From positions 99,365 to 163,364 of the forward strand of contig NZ_JAMOKO010000003.1 in the NCBI RefSeq assembly GCF_023656745.1: a stretch of DNA of 64,000 nt, given 5' to 3'. Every line of letters begins with the position of its first letter. Position 1 is the first letter of the stretch. This DNA is from Collinsella sp. BG-O-102. GTDB taxonomy: Bacteria; Actinomycetota; Coriobacteriia; Coriobacteriales; Coriobacteriaceae. Shown in pieces: positions 8,821-18,008 of this stretch. The notes beneath the pieces are model-generated. The model was given only the letters and a program-made list of their open reading frames with translations, searched no databases and had not been told where the DNA came from. The translations under genes were made by a program, and so were the position numbers.

Positions 8821-9660
8821 CTAGGACTCTTGCGGCAGGCGCTTCTTACCCTTGCGGGCACGGTTTCTGAAGTTCTCGACGGCCTCTTCCATGCCGAGAG
8901 GCACGTAGGTGAGCTCATCGAGGTTTTCGGGCAGGTAGCAGGCAAGGCTTTGCTCCTGCGCGCGGCCCGCCGCGAGCTGTTCATCGCTGGGCTGCGCGCA
9001 GGGTGTGGCGCAAATACCATATACAGCGGCACCCATCTCGCGCGTGCGGCATTCATATTCGGTCTCGGGATGCTCGGGATGGTCGCGGCGCACGTCATCG
9101 CTTACCCAAAGTGTGTCGTAGCCCGCCGCGGCAAACTGCCCCAGGGCGTAGTCGCGCAACGGCTTGCTGTCGGTGCGCAGCGTGACGGTAGCGCCGGCTG
9201 CAAAGAGCGGGCGGTACAGCATTAGGTGGTCGACATGGACGAGTCGTTTTTTGGCGTACTTGGCCTTGGGCTGTGGCGTGGGAAAGTTAATGGTGATGGC
9301 ATCGAGCTCGCCTGCGGCAAACAGCTGCGGCAGCGATTTGGCGCCTCGGGGCAGGACGAGTGCGTTGGACAGCTCCTGCTCGCAGATTTTCTGTGCGGCA
9401 TAGGCGATGCAGATGGGCTCCTGGTCCATACCGATAAAGAGCGTGTTTGGCTCGTGGGCCGCGCGCTCTATAAGGTACGTTCCCTTGCCACAGCCAAGAT
9501 CCAGGTGAAGGTGTTCGAAGGACTTGCCGCCTGCGGGCGCACAGGCCTCGCGCCAATCTCCGGCATAGACCTCGGGGTTCGTCTCAATCGCATCGGCGTA
9601 GCGTTCCAGGCGCTCTTCGAGCACAAAGTTCTTAGGCGTGCGAACGTGGACGGCTCCCAT
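8821..9660 (-). CDS. trmB: tRNA (guanine-N7-)-methyltransferase TrmB
   Basis: Transfers a methyl group from SAM to G46 of tRNA. The SAM-binding motif LDLGCGKGTYL is at residues 53-63, followed by FIGMDQE (ribose-binding acid) and ITINFPTPQPKAKYAKKRL, which corresponds to the family motif FPDPWPKxRHxKRR but is diverged. The enzyme is 279 residues, longer than the usual ~215-240 because of a C-terminal extension rich in basic residues (NRARKGKKRLPQ). The start ATG has AAGGAGCCTC upstream. It is followed on the same strand by no close gene; the upstream methyltransferase ends ~118 bases away. Confidence 0.88.
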   Translation of the reverse strand: MGAVHVRTPKNFVLEERLERYADAIETNPEVYAGDWREACAPAGGKSFEHLHLDLGCGKGTYLIERAAHEPNTLFIGMDQEPICIAYAAQKICEQELSNALVLPRGAKSLPQLFAAGELDAITINFPTPQPKAKYAKKRLVHVDHLMLYRPLFAAGATVTLRTDSKPLRDYALGQFAAAGYDTLWVSDDVRRDHPEHPETEYECRTREMGAAVYGICATPCAQPSDEQLAAGRAQEQSLACYLPENLDELTYVPLGMEEAVENFRNRARKGKKRLPQES

Positions 9661-9778
9661 GAGGCTCCTTGGTCATAAGTATGGAACGCATGGCCGCGCG
9701 TTCCGCCAATGGGTTGAAAAAGGGTGGGCATAGCTTGCCCGAAAGATGCGATGCGGCTTGGCGGCGAGTCGCCGATGC

Positions 9779-10651
9779 CTACAGGCGCTTGAGGATCACA
9801 TAGCGGTTGAGATCGCCGCTGCGACCGTCGGCATGGAAGCGCTCGAGCTCGCGCACGGGGACCTCGCCGCTCTTGTAGAACGTACGGACGCCGCGCACCA
9901 GGTCGGTGATCTGCTGATCGTCAAAGTGATGGCAATAGCGGTAGGCGTGGCGGTCGTTTTGCCAGCCAATGAGGTGGTCACCGGCTTCAAACTGCGCGGA
10001 ATCGTAACCCTCAAACGGCGGGGTGAGCTCGGCGCGGGCCTCGGCTCGAACGGCCTTGCGCGCCATGCGCTCGTCGTTCATAAACTCCCAAAAGCTGATG
10101 GCGATGATGCCGCCTGGGCGCGTCTGGCGCACCAGAGCGTCGAGCACGCGTACACGGTACTCGCACGACGGCACATGGTGCATAAAGCCAAAGCAGACCG
10201 AGATGTCGGCGAGCGGGGCGTCGAAAAGCACGTCGGGCGTCTCGGCGGGGTTGAGCTTCATAAGGGCGTCGAGCGCGTCGAGTTCCTGGAAGTGCAGGTT
10301 GGGAATGCGCAGCGCGTGGCCATGTGCATCGATGGCCAGGTCTTGACACGAGTCGACACCATAGAACTCAAACGGGCAACTGGCATCTGCCGAGGGGTTT
10401 GCGCCGTCGACGCCCTTGGCGGCAAGTGCGCCGCCGGCGGCAAAGTTCTCGAATCGCATATTGCCGCAGGCAAGATCGAAGACGCGGACGGGATGCTCGA
10501 TCGTGGCGACGTCGAGCTGCCCGAGCGCGATGTCCATGGTGCGCACCCAGCCGGGCCACGGGGCCTGGCGCGTATCGGAAAAGGAAGCGGAGTGCTCGCG
10601 ATAGAACGTGTTGTTGAGCTGGATGAGCGATGAGGCGAAATCGCGGTTCAC
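9779..10651 (-). CDS. Class I SAM-dependent methyltransferase
   Basis: The Rossmann-type SAM motif is VRVFDLACGNMRFENFA; FYGVDSCQDLA follows as the second strand acid, and ISVCFGFMHHVPS is a typical post-II/IV segment. IAISFWEFMND and the tail FHADGRSGDLNRYVILKRL resemble tRNA-wobble or small-molecule methyltransferases of the Trm9/ALKBH8-like class, but the substrate is not assignable. I chose a GTG start (10651) giving VNRDFASSLIQLNNTFY, with GGAGGG about 12 bases upstream; the frame itself opens at 10786. Confidence 0.75.
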   Translation of the reverse strand: MNRDFASSLIQLNNTFYREHSASFSDTRQAPWPGWVRTMDIALGQLDVATIEHPVRVFDLACGNMRFENFAAGGALAAKGVDGANPSADASCPFEFYGVDSCQDLAIDAHGHALRIPNLHFQELDALDALMKLNPAETPDVLFDAPLADISVCFGFMHHVPSCEYRVRVLDALVRQTRPGGIIAISFWEFMNDERMARKAVRAEARAELTPPFEGYDSAQFEAGDHLIGWQNDRHAYRYCHHFDDQQITDLVRGVRTFYKSGEVPVRELERFHADGRSGDLNRYVILKRL

Positions 10652-10918
10652 GGCGCGGGACTCCCTCCGTTGGCGGTGCGGAATAAACAGTACGACCATA
10701 CTACCGTTAACGCCGCAACGGGGACAACCGAGCCGTGGGTCATTGCTTTGTTTGGACACATTTCCGCAGCTCATATGTGCCCGCAACCGCCGGTTGTCAA
10801 AAATCTCACTAGAATAGGTGGCATGCTTTTGGCGGTGGCGGATAGATTTTTAACTGTGCAAGGCGCCTTAAGAACAAAAACGGTCCGGCGGCACGGCTGG
10901 CATCACATAGGAGGAACC

Positions 10919-11641
10919 ATGAATGTAGAAACTGCGCAGCGGCTCGCCGACCTTCGTCGCAGCAAGGGTTTTAGCCAAGAAGGGCTGGCGCGAAAGCTGG
11001 GGCTGTCGCGCCAGGCAGTCAGTAAATGGGAGCGCGCGGAGAGCTCGCCCGATACCGAGAACCTGATCTCACTCGCCAAACTCTATGGCGTGAGCCTAGA
11101 CGAGCTGCTCAATCCGAGCGACGAGATCGAGGACGATATCGAGTTTGAGAACGAGGACCGCGCCCGTCAGCGTGAGGCCGAGGCGGCAGAGCGTGCTCGC
11201 ACCCATGAGGCGGCGGCGCGCGCTACCGAGGCGGCAACGCAGGCGAGTGATGCTGCGGCCAAGGCGGCGCAAGCGGCAAGCTGGAGTGCGCAGGCCGCCA
11301 ATGCCGCTACGGCGCAGGCGACGAGTGGCACTGCGGTTGGCTCGACTCCGGTGAAGGGCCCGTTCCAGTCGTTCCCGTATTGGGCCGTGTGTTGGCTACT
11401 GTTCTTTTTACTGATGTTCCTGGTTGGTGCCAGCCCCTTTCCCGCACTGATCTTCTTTACGATTCCTATCTATCACTGGGTGGCACGTGCGCTTGATGGC
11501 GATTGGGCACGTGGGGATATCCAGGTTGGTCCGGTGCCGGCGGTCGCTAGGACTAAGGGGGAGGACGTTTCCACTGCGGTTGACGCTGGCATGGCTGCCG
11601 CGGCCACCGCTGAGCCGAGTGCCAAAGAGGGTGATGAATGA
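10919..11641 (+). CDS. XRE-family helix-turn-helix protein with membrane segments (240 aa)
   Basis: Residues ~5-62 form an HTH_3 domain (RLADLRRSKGFSQEGLARKL, then SRQAVSKWERAESSPD). An acidic and then alanine-rich region (~70-140) looks like a coiled or flexible linker. Two hydrophobic segments follow (YWAVCWLLFFLLMFLVGA and FPALIFFTIPIYHWVA), so the DNA-binding domain is probably tethered to the membrane. The ATG has AGGAGG 5 bases upstream. It overlaps the next gene (DUF4097) by 4 bases, so the two are translationally coupled. The pair may sense and respond to an envelope signal (inference). Confidence 0.85.
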   Translation: MNVETAQRLADLRRSKGFSQEGLARKLGLSRQAVSKWERAESSPDTENLISLAKLYGVSLDELLNPSDEIEDDIEFENEDRARQREAEAAERARTHEAAARATEAATQASDAAAKAAQAASWSAQAANAATAQATSGTAVGSTPVKGPFQSFPYWAVCWLLFFLLMFLVGASPFPALIFFTIPIYHWVARALDGDWARGDIQVGPVPAVARTKGEDVSTAVDAGMAAAATAEPSAKEGDE

Positions 11642-12537
11642 TGAAGCTTTCGCATGAATCCAAGGTACGCTTGGGCGTTGGCATCGGAGCGTTCGTGCTC
11701 ATCATCGGACTTGTCTTTGGCATTTCGCGGACATTGATTCATTTTGATGGTCCGTGGGATCTCGACGATGTTGTATCCGGCTTGTCTGGTATGGACGATG
11801 CGCTTGACGAGGACGATCTTTTGGATAGCGGTAACTATTCCGCTCGGCCTCAACAGCTTTCGAGCGAAACGTTTGATGCCGACGCGTTCACATCGCTTGA
11901 TTTGGACGTGACGTCGGGCACGGTCGAGGTCAAACACGTCTCCGGCGGGCCAGTGCGCGTAATTGAAAGCGGTCGCGTGGCAACGGGGACCGTTGCCTTC
12001 GATGCGGCAACCCAGAACCTGGCCGAAATCAAGGGTTCTACGCTCAAGATTCGCCAGTTCGATTGCGATGACGAGCGCGCCATTGACCGCACGGTTACCG
12101 TCGAACTGCCGCGCGATGTTGCCGATAACATGGTGGGCATCACAGCGAATGTGGGATCGGGTGATCTGACGGTCGCGGGCATTGCGTGTCATGACCTCAA
12201 CCTGACTTTGGACTCGGGAGACGTCGAGTTTACGGGTACCGTGACCGATACCCTGAATGCCGAGGTCGGTTCGGGCGATGTGACGTTCGAGCTCTACCAG
12301 GCCCCCGCGAAGTCGATGGACGTGAGCGTGGGCTCGGGCGATGTGGAGATGACGGTTCCGAACTCGACGGGCTTTAAGGCGAGCCTCACCTTGGGCAGCG
12401 GCGACTTCGAGAGCGATTTCCTTCCGCTTGGCTACGACGGCGAGACCGTTTTGAATCTTGAATTCGATAACGGCGATAAGTCTGCCACGTATCGTTTTGA
12501 GGTCGGTTCGGGCGACATGTCGTTTGATCCGGAGTGA
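11638..12537 (+). CDS. Membrane-anchored DUF4097 beta-strand repeat protein (299 aa)
   Basis: One N-terminal transmembrane helix (VRLGVGIGAFVLIIGLVFGI) leads to a large external domain. From residue ~155 the motif [VL]xSGD recurs six times (VGSGDLTVAG, LDSGDVEFTG, VGSGDVTFEL, VGSGDVEMTV, LGSGDFESDF, VGSGDMSFDP), as expected for the DUF4097 / putative adhesin beta-solenoid. It overlaps the preceding XRE gene by 4 bases (ATGA). Proteins of this kind are commonly paired with XRE or PadR regulators; the ligand is unknown. An ATG-ATG start gives a one-residue uncertainty. Confidence 0.85.
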   Translation: MMKLSHESKVRLGVGIGAFVLIIGLVFGISRTLIHFDGPWDLDDVVSGLSGMDDALDEDDLLDSGNYSARPQQLSSETFDADAFTSLDLDVTSGTVEVKHVSGGPVRVIESGRVATGTVAFDAATQNLAEIKGSTLKIRQFDCDDERAIDRTVTVELPRDVADNMVGITANVGSGDLTVAGIACHDLNLTLDSGDVEFTGTVTDTLNAEVGSGDVTFELYQAPAKSMDVSVGSGDVEMTVPNSTGFKASLTLGSGDFESDFLPLGYDGETVLNLEFDNGDKSATYRFEVGSGDMSFDPE

Positions 12538-12581
12538 CATGAGGTTTTCGGAGATCGGTACATAGACGCGCTGTTTGATGA

Positions 12582-12617
12582 AGGCGCCGAAGCTGAGATT
12601 GGCTCCGGCGCCTTTGC
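12582..12617 (+). terminator. Intrinsic terminator after the DUF4097 gene
   Basis: AGGCGCCG (12582-12589) pairs with CGGCGCCT (12606-12613), followed by TTGCCTTT. The T tract is interrupted, so strength is uncertain. It overlaps the elp3 promoter. Confidence 0.6.
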
Positions 12618-12626
12618 CTTTACAAT
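12599..12626 (+). promoter_or_regulatory. Promoter of elp3, apparently leaderless
   Basis: TTGGCT at 12599-12604 and TACAAT at 12621-12626 with a 16-base spacer. The ATG begins 7 bases after the -10, so the transcript should start at or next to the start codon. No normal Shine-Dalgarno is placed upstream of that ATG. Confidence 0.6.
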
Positions 12627-12632
12627 GGGGTC

Positions 12633-14540
12633 ATGGAACAGATTATCTTGAACATACTCGAGGCTCTGCGTCGCGGCGAGACCGTGGACGACAAGGCACT
12701 CGTCAAACTGATACATGCCGAGGCGCGCCGCGAGGGTGCCGACAAGCGCGATTTGGCCAAGCGCCGTCTGCTGCCGTTCTACCAGCGGGTTAAACGTGAG
12801 GAGCCGGCTCGGTGGGCTGCGTGGAATGTCAATTCCGATCTGGAACGTCAACTGCTGCAGGTGCTGCGTATGAAGCCGCGCCGCACGGCTTCGGGCGTGG
12901 CGACCATTACCGTCATCACCAAGCCCTGGCCGTGCTCGGGCGATTGCCTGTTTTGCCCCAACGACCTGCGCATGCCCAAGAGCTATCTGCACGCCGAGCC
13001 GGCATGCGCCCGTGCGGAGCAAAATTGCTTTGACCCGTATCTGCAGGTAAGCGCTCGTCTGACCGCGCTTTCGCAGATGGGGCATGCGACCGACAAGATA
13101 GAGCTCATTGTGCTCGGTGGCACCTGGAGCGACTATCCGGAAGGCTATCAGACATGGTTTATGTCAGAGCTTTTCCGTGCGCTCAATGACGATGCCGTCG
13201 CCGGCGTGGCTGCCAACCCCATGTTGGCGCGTCCGGGCATCAGCCGTGCCGAGGCAGGGCGTCTACTCGATGACGCTCCTGCCGATGCCTTGCCGCCGGT
13301 GGTAACAGAACGCCGTGAGCGCTATCGGGCTGCCGGTATTGCGACCGACGAGGCCGAGCTTGCGAGCGGTGTTGCCGACGAGCAGGGGCGTGTGGATGCT
13401 GCCGTGGGTGGCTATAACCGCGCGGTGCGTCGTCTGTACGGTCCCGGTACGCCGTGGGGCGAGGTCGCCGAGTGGCAGACGACCACGATGGAGGAGCTTG
13501 AACGTCAGCAGCGCATCAACGAGACGGCGAAGCATCGCGTGGTGGGGCTCGTTATCGAGACGCGCCCCGATGCCGTGACGCCACAGGCGCTCACGCTCAT
13601 TCGTCGCCTGGGCTGCACCAAGATTCAGATGGGCATCCAAAGCCTTGACCAGCACCTGCTCGATATCAACGAGCGTCGCATTTCGGTGGCGCAGATCGAG
13701 CGGGCGTTTTCGCTTGCGCGTCTGTTTGGCTTTAAGATCCACGCGCATTTTATGCTCAACTTGCTGGGCGCCACACCCGAGGGGGACAAGCGCGACTACG
13801 AGCACTTTATGACTGAGGGGGCCTTTATGCCCGACGAGGTCAAGGTCTACCCGTGTGCGCTCATCGAGGGCTCGCGTCTGGTGGGCTGCTACGAGCGCGG
13901 CGAGTGGCGCCCCTATACCGAGGAAGAACTGCTCGACGTGCTGGCCGACGACATCGTGGTGACGCCGGCGTTCTGCCGTATCAGTCGCATGATCCGCGAC
14001 TTTAGTTCCGACGACATCATGGTGGGCAACAAGAAGCCCAACCTGCGTCAGCTCGTTGAGAACCGCCTGGCTGCTCGGGGTGACGGTGCGACGGTGCGCG
14101 AGATTCGCTATCGCGAGATCAGTACGGCGGGTGCCGACTTGGGTGAGCTATCTCTTGATGAGGAAGCGGCGTACGAGACGCCGGTGACTTACGAGCGCTT
14201 TTTGCAGTGGGTGACGCCGCAGGGCAAGATCGCGGGCTTTTTGCGCCTGTCGCTGCCCGACCATTCATTTGTTGCCGCGCATGCGGACGAGTTGCCGACG
14301 ACGCCGGACGAGGCGATGATTCGCGAGGTGCACGTGTATGGCATGGCGGCACGCGTGGGTGACCAGGGCCAGGCGGCGCAGCATCACGGGTTGGGGCGTT
14401 TGCTCGTGGAGCGTGCGTGCGAGATTGCCCGAGATGCGGGCTATGCGCGCATCAACGTGATTAGCGCGATTGGCACACGCGAGTACTATCGCCATCTTGG
14501 ATTTTATGACCATGGCCTTTATCTGCAAAAGGAGCTCTAG
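12633..14540 (+). CDS. elp3: Elp3-like tRNA uridine-34 radical SAM/GNAT enzyme (635 aa)
   Basis: Bacterial Elp3 homologue predicted to install carboxymethyl-type groups at U34 of tRNA using acetyl-CoA and SAM. The radical SAM cluster is C101-x3-C105-x2-C108 (PWPCSGDCLFCPND). The domain continues through LIVLGGTWSDYP, GLVIETRPD and IQMGIQSLDQHLL. The C-terminal GNAT acetyltransferase part (IREVHVYGMAARVG, HHGLGRLLVERACEIA, YYRHLGFYDHG) is intact. Length fits the family. The next gene starts on the base after its stop, so they are probably co-transcribed. Translation is likely leaderless (see the promoter entry). Confidence 0.92.
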   Translation: MEQIILNILEALRRGETVDDKALVKLIHAEARREGADKRDLAKRRLLPFYQRVKREEPARWAAWNVNSDLERQLLQVLRMKPRRTASGVATITVITKPWPCSGDCLFCPNDLRMPKSYLHAEPACARAEQNCFDPYLQVSARLTALSQMGHATDKIELIVLGGTWSDYPEGYQTWFMSELFRALNDDAVAGVAANPMLARPGISRAEAGRLLDDAPADALPPVVTERRERYRAAGIATDEAELASGVADEQGRVDAAVGGYNRAVRRLYGPGTPWGEVAEWQTTTMEELERQQRINETAKHRVVGLVIETRPDAVTPQALTLIRRLGCTKIQMGIQSLDQHLLDINERRISVAQIERAFSLARLFGFKIHAHFMLNLLGATPEGDKRDYEHFMTEGAFMPDEVKVYPCALIEGSRLVGCYERGEWRPYTEEELLDVLADDIVVTPAFCRISRMIRDFSSDDIMVGNKKPNLRQLVENRLAARGDGATVREIRYREISTAGADLGELSLDEEAAYETPVTYERFLQWVTPQGKIAGFLRLSLPDHSFVAAHADELPTTPDEAMIREVHVYGMAARVGDQGQAAQHHGLGRLLVERACEIARDAGYARINVISAIGTREYYRHLGFYDHGLYLQKEL

Positions 14541-15419
14541 ATGAACAAGCCGAGTGTTTCTGCCGGCGTCGTTGCCGGCGTTGCTCTGGGAGCCGCGGCG
14601 CTTGGTGCGGCCGCTGTCGCTGTTCGTGCTGCCTGTCTGCAGGTTGCGCGAACCCGCAATGGGTTGGCGCGCGTGAAACGCGTGCACGATGAGGGCGGCG
14701 ATGAGATTCGCGTGCTCGTGCAGGGCGGCGTCTACCAAAGCGCAAGCTATGTTGGCGATCGTTGGGCAGAGCCCGTCTTTGCGTATTATCGTGCATTTGA
14801 CGATGTGTTTGAGGCCGAGGACGCAATGCGTGACGCTTATGGTCACGGTATCGACCGTACGCTTATGCTGGGCGGCGGTGGGTTTGCCTATCCCAAGTTC
14901 GCGCTGATGTCGCACGAGAGCTTGCGCATGGACGTCATTGAGTACGATGCCGAGATTACGCGCCTGGCGCGCCGTTGGTTCTACCTGGACGAGCTGGAGC
15001 GCGTGGTGGGCGACCGCTTGCGGGTGATTACCGCTGAGGCTCGCTCATATCTGGGCGTGACGAGTGTGGGCCATCGTCGCTACGACGTGGTCGTGAGCGA
15101 TTGCTTTGGCGGTGCCGAGCCCGTACGCGAGCTGGCGACGGTTGAGGCGTTGCGTTTGGTGCGGGGCAGCCTAAATGTCGGTGGCGTCTACGTTGCCAAT
15201 ATCGTGAGTGCAAACGAGGGGAGCGATGTGGCGTTCCTGCGCGATTGCGTTGCCACGGCACTCGAGGTGTTCGCTCGCGCCTGGATGGTGCCTTGTGGCG
15301 ATACGGAGTTCGGCGGCGAGGAGAATTATCTACTCATCGCCAGCGACGGCGACTACGCCTTTGCCGAAGCTGTGCCCTTCGACACCGACTTCCTCGGCAC
15401 CGTCCTTCACGACAAGTAA
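14541..15419 (+). CDS. Spermidine-synthase-like protein with N-terminal membrane helix (292 aa)
   Basis: A hydrophobic segment (residues ~8-34, VVAGVALGAAALGAAAVAVR) precedes a spermidine-synthase/methyltransferase-like fold: TLMLGGGGFAYPK (glycine motif), MDVIEYDAEITRLARRWF (acidic ribose-binding turn) and YDVVVSDCFGG. The catalytic aspartate region of true polyamine synthases (typically D-x-x-D near the active site) is replaced by SDCFGGAEP, so the reaction is uncertain. It starts directly at the elp3 stop (no gap). The conserved pairing with a tRNA-modifying enzyme may be only genomic. Confidence 0.75.
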   Translation: MNKPSVSAGVVAGVALGAAALGAAAVAVRAACLQVARTRNGLARVKRVHDEGGDEIRVLVQGGVYQSASYVGDRWAEPVFAYYRAFDDVFEAEDAMRDAYGHGIDRTLMLGGGGFAYPKFALMSHESLRMDVIEYDAEITRLARRWFYLDELERVVGDRLRVITAEARSYLGVTSVGHRRYDVVVSDCFGGAEPVRELATVEALRLVRGSLNVGGVYVANIVSANEGSDVAFLRDCVATALEVFARAWMVPCGDTEFGGEENYLLIASDGDYAFAEAVPFDTDFLGTVLHDK

Positions 15420-15445
15420 GTCTCTCCGTCCCAAAAAGACTGGTC

Positions 15446-17890
15446 TTAGGCGTGGTCGCGCCAGCTGCGGACACGCTGCTTCATGCCTTCGATGTCGAGC
15501 ACACCTTCGGCGAAGCCTTTGCGCACGAGCTCTTCGGGAACAAACTCGTCGTACCGATCAAAGTAAGGTACCTCGCCGGGATAGACGAGCTCGATGGGGT
15601 CGAAGTCCTTTTCGGCCTCGGCTGCGAGCACCTCAAAGAACGTCTCCTTGTCGGCCTTCATCTTGAACTGCATAAAGTATGGACGCGACGAATCGAGCCC
15701 GCGAAGGCCCAGCTTTGCGGCGCATTTAATCTTAAGCAAGCGCTCGAGCGCCAAAAAGGCGTAGCTGCCCAGCCAGGGGAAGAGCACCCAGGTGTCGCCG
15801 CCCAGGTTAATGAGCGGCTTGGCCCCCGCGCCCGAAATCTCGGCCGTATGGCGAGCCTGTGCAAGACGTGCCCGTGCGTTGCCCATGAGATACGGATATG
15901 CCGCATGCTCGTTGAGCGCTTTGCGCATGCGCTCGAGTACATGCGTATTGATGTCTCCGGGGCAGTCGCCAAAGTAGGCCGGCACCCGGCCCTTGACCTG
16001 CGTGGCAAAGACAGTGTGGCGCTTCCAGTCCACTTCCTCGACAATCCAGCAGTGTCCGGCGATGGCGATGCGCTCACCGGGCGGGGGCGGATTGACGATC
16101 GTGCCCAGCTCGGCCGACTCGCTGCGAACGGTGAACTCCTCGTTTTCCTGGAACACGGCGTAGAACTTAAAGTTGTTGATGATGCGCTCGCCCGCGAGAC
16201 CCACGATCAGCCCGCCGCCCTCGGTGACCTGGATGTGGTCGATCTTGATGAGGTGGCGCAGCAGTACGCGATAGTCATCGGCTGAGACGCGGTGGAAATA
16301 ACTGAGCGTGAGCACGCGTTGGGCAAGTTCGGCCGGCGTGAGCTCGCCGGTGCTGGCGAGGGTCGACATAGTCTGGTGATAGAGCAGGCTGTAGGGGAGT
16401 CGATCGAGCTCGGGCGGCTCGACCCACTTTTCCTCGCGATAGAGTTGTACGAGCGCGATACCCTGCAGGAGCTTCCAGGGAATGGTTTCGGGCATCATCG
16501 TGCGCGGCTCGGGTTCTTCCTCGCGCATGACAAACCACATCTCGGGCGGAAGGTCGCGGCGTCCCGTGCGCCCCATGCGCTGCAAAAAGGAGCTGACGGT
16601 AAACGGCGCGTCAATCTGGAAGGCGCGCTCCAGGCGGCCGATATCGATACCGAGCTCCAGCGTAGAGGTGGTGACGGTTGTCTGCGTCTGCTCCTCGTCG
16701 CGCATGAGCTCCTCGGCCGTCTCGCGCAGCGATGCCGAAAGGTTGCCGTGATGGATTAGAAAGCGGTCGGGCTCGTGTCGACTTTCGCAGTAGCTGCGCA
16801 GCATGGAGCACACGGCCTCTGCCTCCTCGCGCGAGTTGGCAAAGACCAGGCACTTGCGGCCGCGCGTATGCTCAAAGATATAGCCCATACCGGGGTCGGC
16901 GTTGTCGGGCGCCGTGTCGGTGGGGTTGAGAAGCGCCTGCTCGGTCGCTCGTGGGATGTCGACTTCGCCCTCGGGGGCCGAGGAAGTGCGACGGTCTTTG
17001 GGAGCGGCCTTGCCCCGTGCCCGCTCACGACGTTGACGGCGCTCCTCTTGTGTGAGCTGCCCGCTGTGACGCATGTCTTGGGCGCCGGCGGGCAGTGCCG
17101 TGGGCGCCACCGCCTCGATGCGCTCGCATGCGAGCACTTCGGCTTCCTGCGGACCTGTACTCGCGAATCCTCGCTGCTGCGCCTGGGGACCCGAGTTGTA
17201 GAAGTGCTCCATGGAGATGCGCCACACGCGGCGCGGCTCCTCAAAACGTGGGATGACGCAGTTGCGTCCCGTCCCCTGCGACAGGAAGGCGCCCGTGCGC
17301 TCGGGGTCGCCGATGGTTGCTGACAGACCGATGCGGCGGGGCTGCACGCCTGCCATGCGCGAGAGCCGCTCGATAAGGCAGAGCGTCTGCCCGCCGCGGT
17401 CGCCGCGCATGAGCGAATGGACTTCGTCGATAACCACATAGCGCAGGTCGCAGAACATACGAGGGATTGCCATGTGCTTATGGATCAGGAGCGCCTCGAG
17501 TGACTCGGGCGTAATCTGCAAGATGCCGCTCGGTTTTTTGATGAGCTTAGCCTTGTGCGACTGCGAGACATCGCCATGCCAGTGCCAGACAGGGATATCG
17601 GCTTCTTCGCACAGGTCGTTGAGGCGGACGAATTGGTCATTGATGAGCGCCTTGAGGGGGCCAATGTAGAGGGCGCCCACGCTTGCGGGCGGTCTCTCCC
17701 AAAACTCGGTCAGGATGGGAAAAAAGGCTGCCTCGGTTTTGCCGGAAGCCGTGGATGCCGTCAGGAGCACATTGTCTTGCGTGTTAAAGATGGCATCTGC
17801 CGCCGCAACCTGGATAGAGCGCAAGCTCTCCCAATCGTGGGAGTAGATGAAGTCTTGGATAAACGGGGCGTAGCGGTCAAAGGCGTTCAC
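15446..17890 (-). CDS. sngC: Lhr-like DEAD/DEAH helicase, SngC-like subunit of a Shango-type module (814 aa)
   Basis: SF2 helicase of the Lhr type: TASTASGKTEAAFFPIL (Walker A, residues ~44-60), VIDEVHSLMRGDRGG (motif II ~155), GLSATIGDPE, VTTSTLELGIDIG and SFLQRMGRTGRR (motif VI). The ~270-residue C-terminal part resembles Lhr winged-helix/beta-barrel regions. I use a GTG start at 17890 because GGAGGCCCC stands just upstream; the frame extends to 17932. It is the last gene of a minus-strand trio with a TerB protein and an ATPase, the composition of Shango (TerB/ATPase/helicase); this helicase also resembles BREX BrxHI. Function is inferred from that context. Confidence 0.85.
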   Translation of the reverse strand: MNAFDRYAPFIQDFIYSHDWESLRSIQVAAADAIFNTQDNVLLTASTASGKTEAAFFPILTEFWERPPASVGALYIGPLKALINDQFVRLNDLCEEADIPVWHWHGDVSQSHKAKLIKKPSGILQITPESLEALLIHKHMAIPRMFCDLRYVVIDEVHSLMRGDRGGQTLCLIERLSRMAGVQPRRIGLSATIGDPERTGAFLSQGTGRNCVIPRFEEPRRVWRISMEHFYNSGPQAQQRGFASTGPQEAEVLACERIEAVAPTALPAGAQDMRHSGQLTQEERRQRRERARGKAAPKDRRTSSAPEGEVDIPRATEQALLNPTDTAPDNADPGMGYIFEHTRGRKCLVFANSREEAEAVCSMLRSYCESRHEPDRFLIHHGNLSASLRETAEELMRDEEQTQTTVTTSTLELGIDIGRLERAFQIDAPFTVSSFLQRMGRTGRRDLPPEMWFVMREEEPEPRTMMPETIPWKLLQGIALVQLYREEKWVEPPELDRLPYSLLYHQTMSTLASTGELTPAELAQRVLTLSYFHRVSADDYRVLLRHLIKIDHIQVTEGGGLIVGLAGERIINNFKFYAVFQENEEFTVRSESAELGTIVNPPPPGERIAIAGHCWIVEEVDWKRHTVFATQVKGRVPAYFGDCPGDINTHVLERMRKALNEHAAYPYLMGNARARLAQARHTAEISGAGAKPLINLGGDTWVLFPWLGSYAFLALERLLKIKCAAKLGLRGLDSSRPYFMQFKMKADKETFFEVLAAEAEKDFDPIELVYPGEVPYFDRYDEFVPEELVRKGFAEGVLDIEGMKQRVRSWRDHA

Positions 17891-17971
17891 GGGGCCTCCT
17901 CTCAAAAACGAATCTCTCAACGCGGCTGGCAACGGCTTGCTGCATTACAGTCTCAACGTTCGCCCAGATAA

Positions 17972-18008
17972 AACCTGCCAAAATAAACCTGTCCCTTTTT
18001 GGCAGGTT
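17972..18008. repeat. Hairpin repeat with GGGACAGG loop between the ATPase and helicase genes
   Basis: AACCTGCCAAAA (17972-17983) pairs perfectly with the 12 bases ending at 18008. On the minus strand the loop reads AGGGACAGGTTTA. The right arm overlaps the stop codon of the ATPase gene. The loop core is shared with the element at 3858-3910 while the stem is different. Confidence 0.7.
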
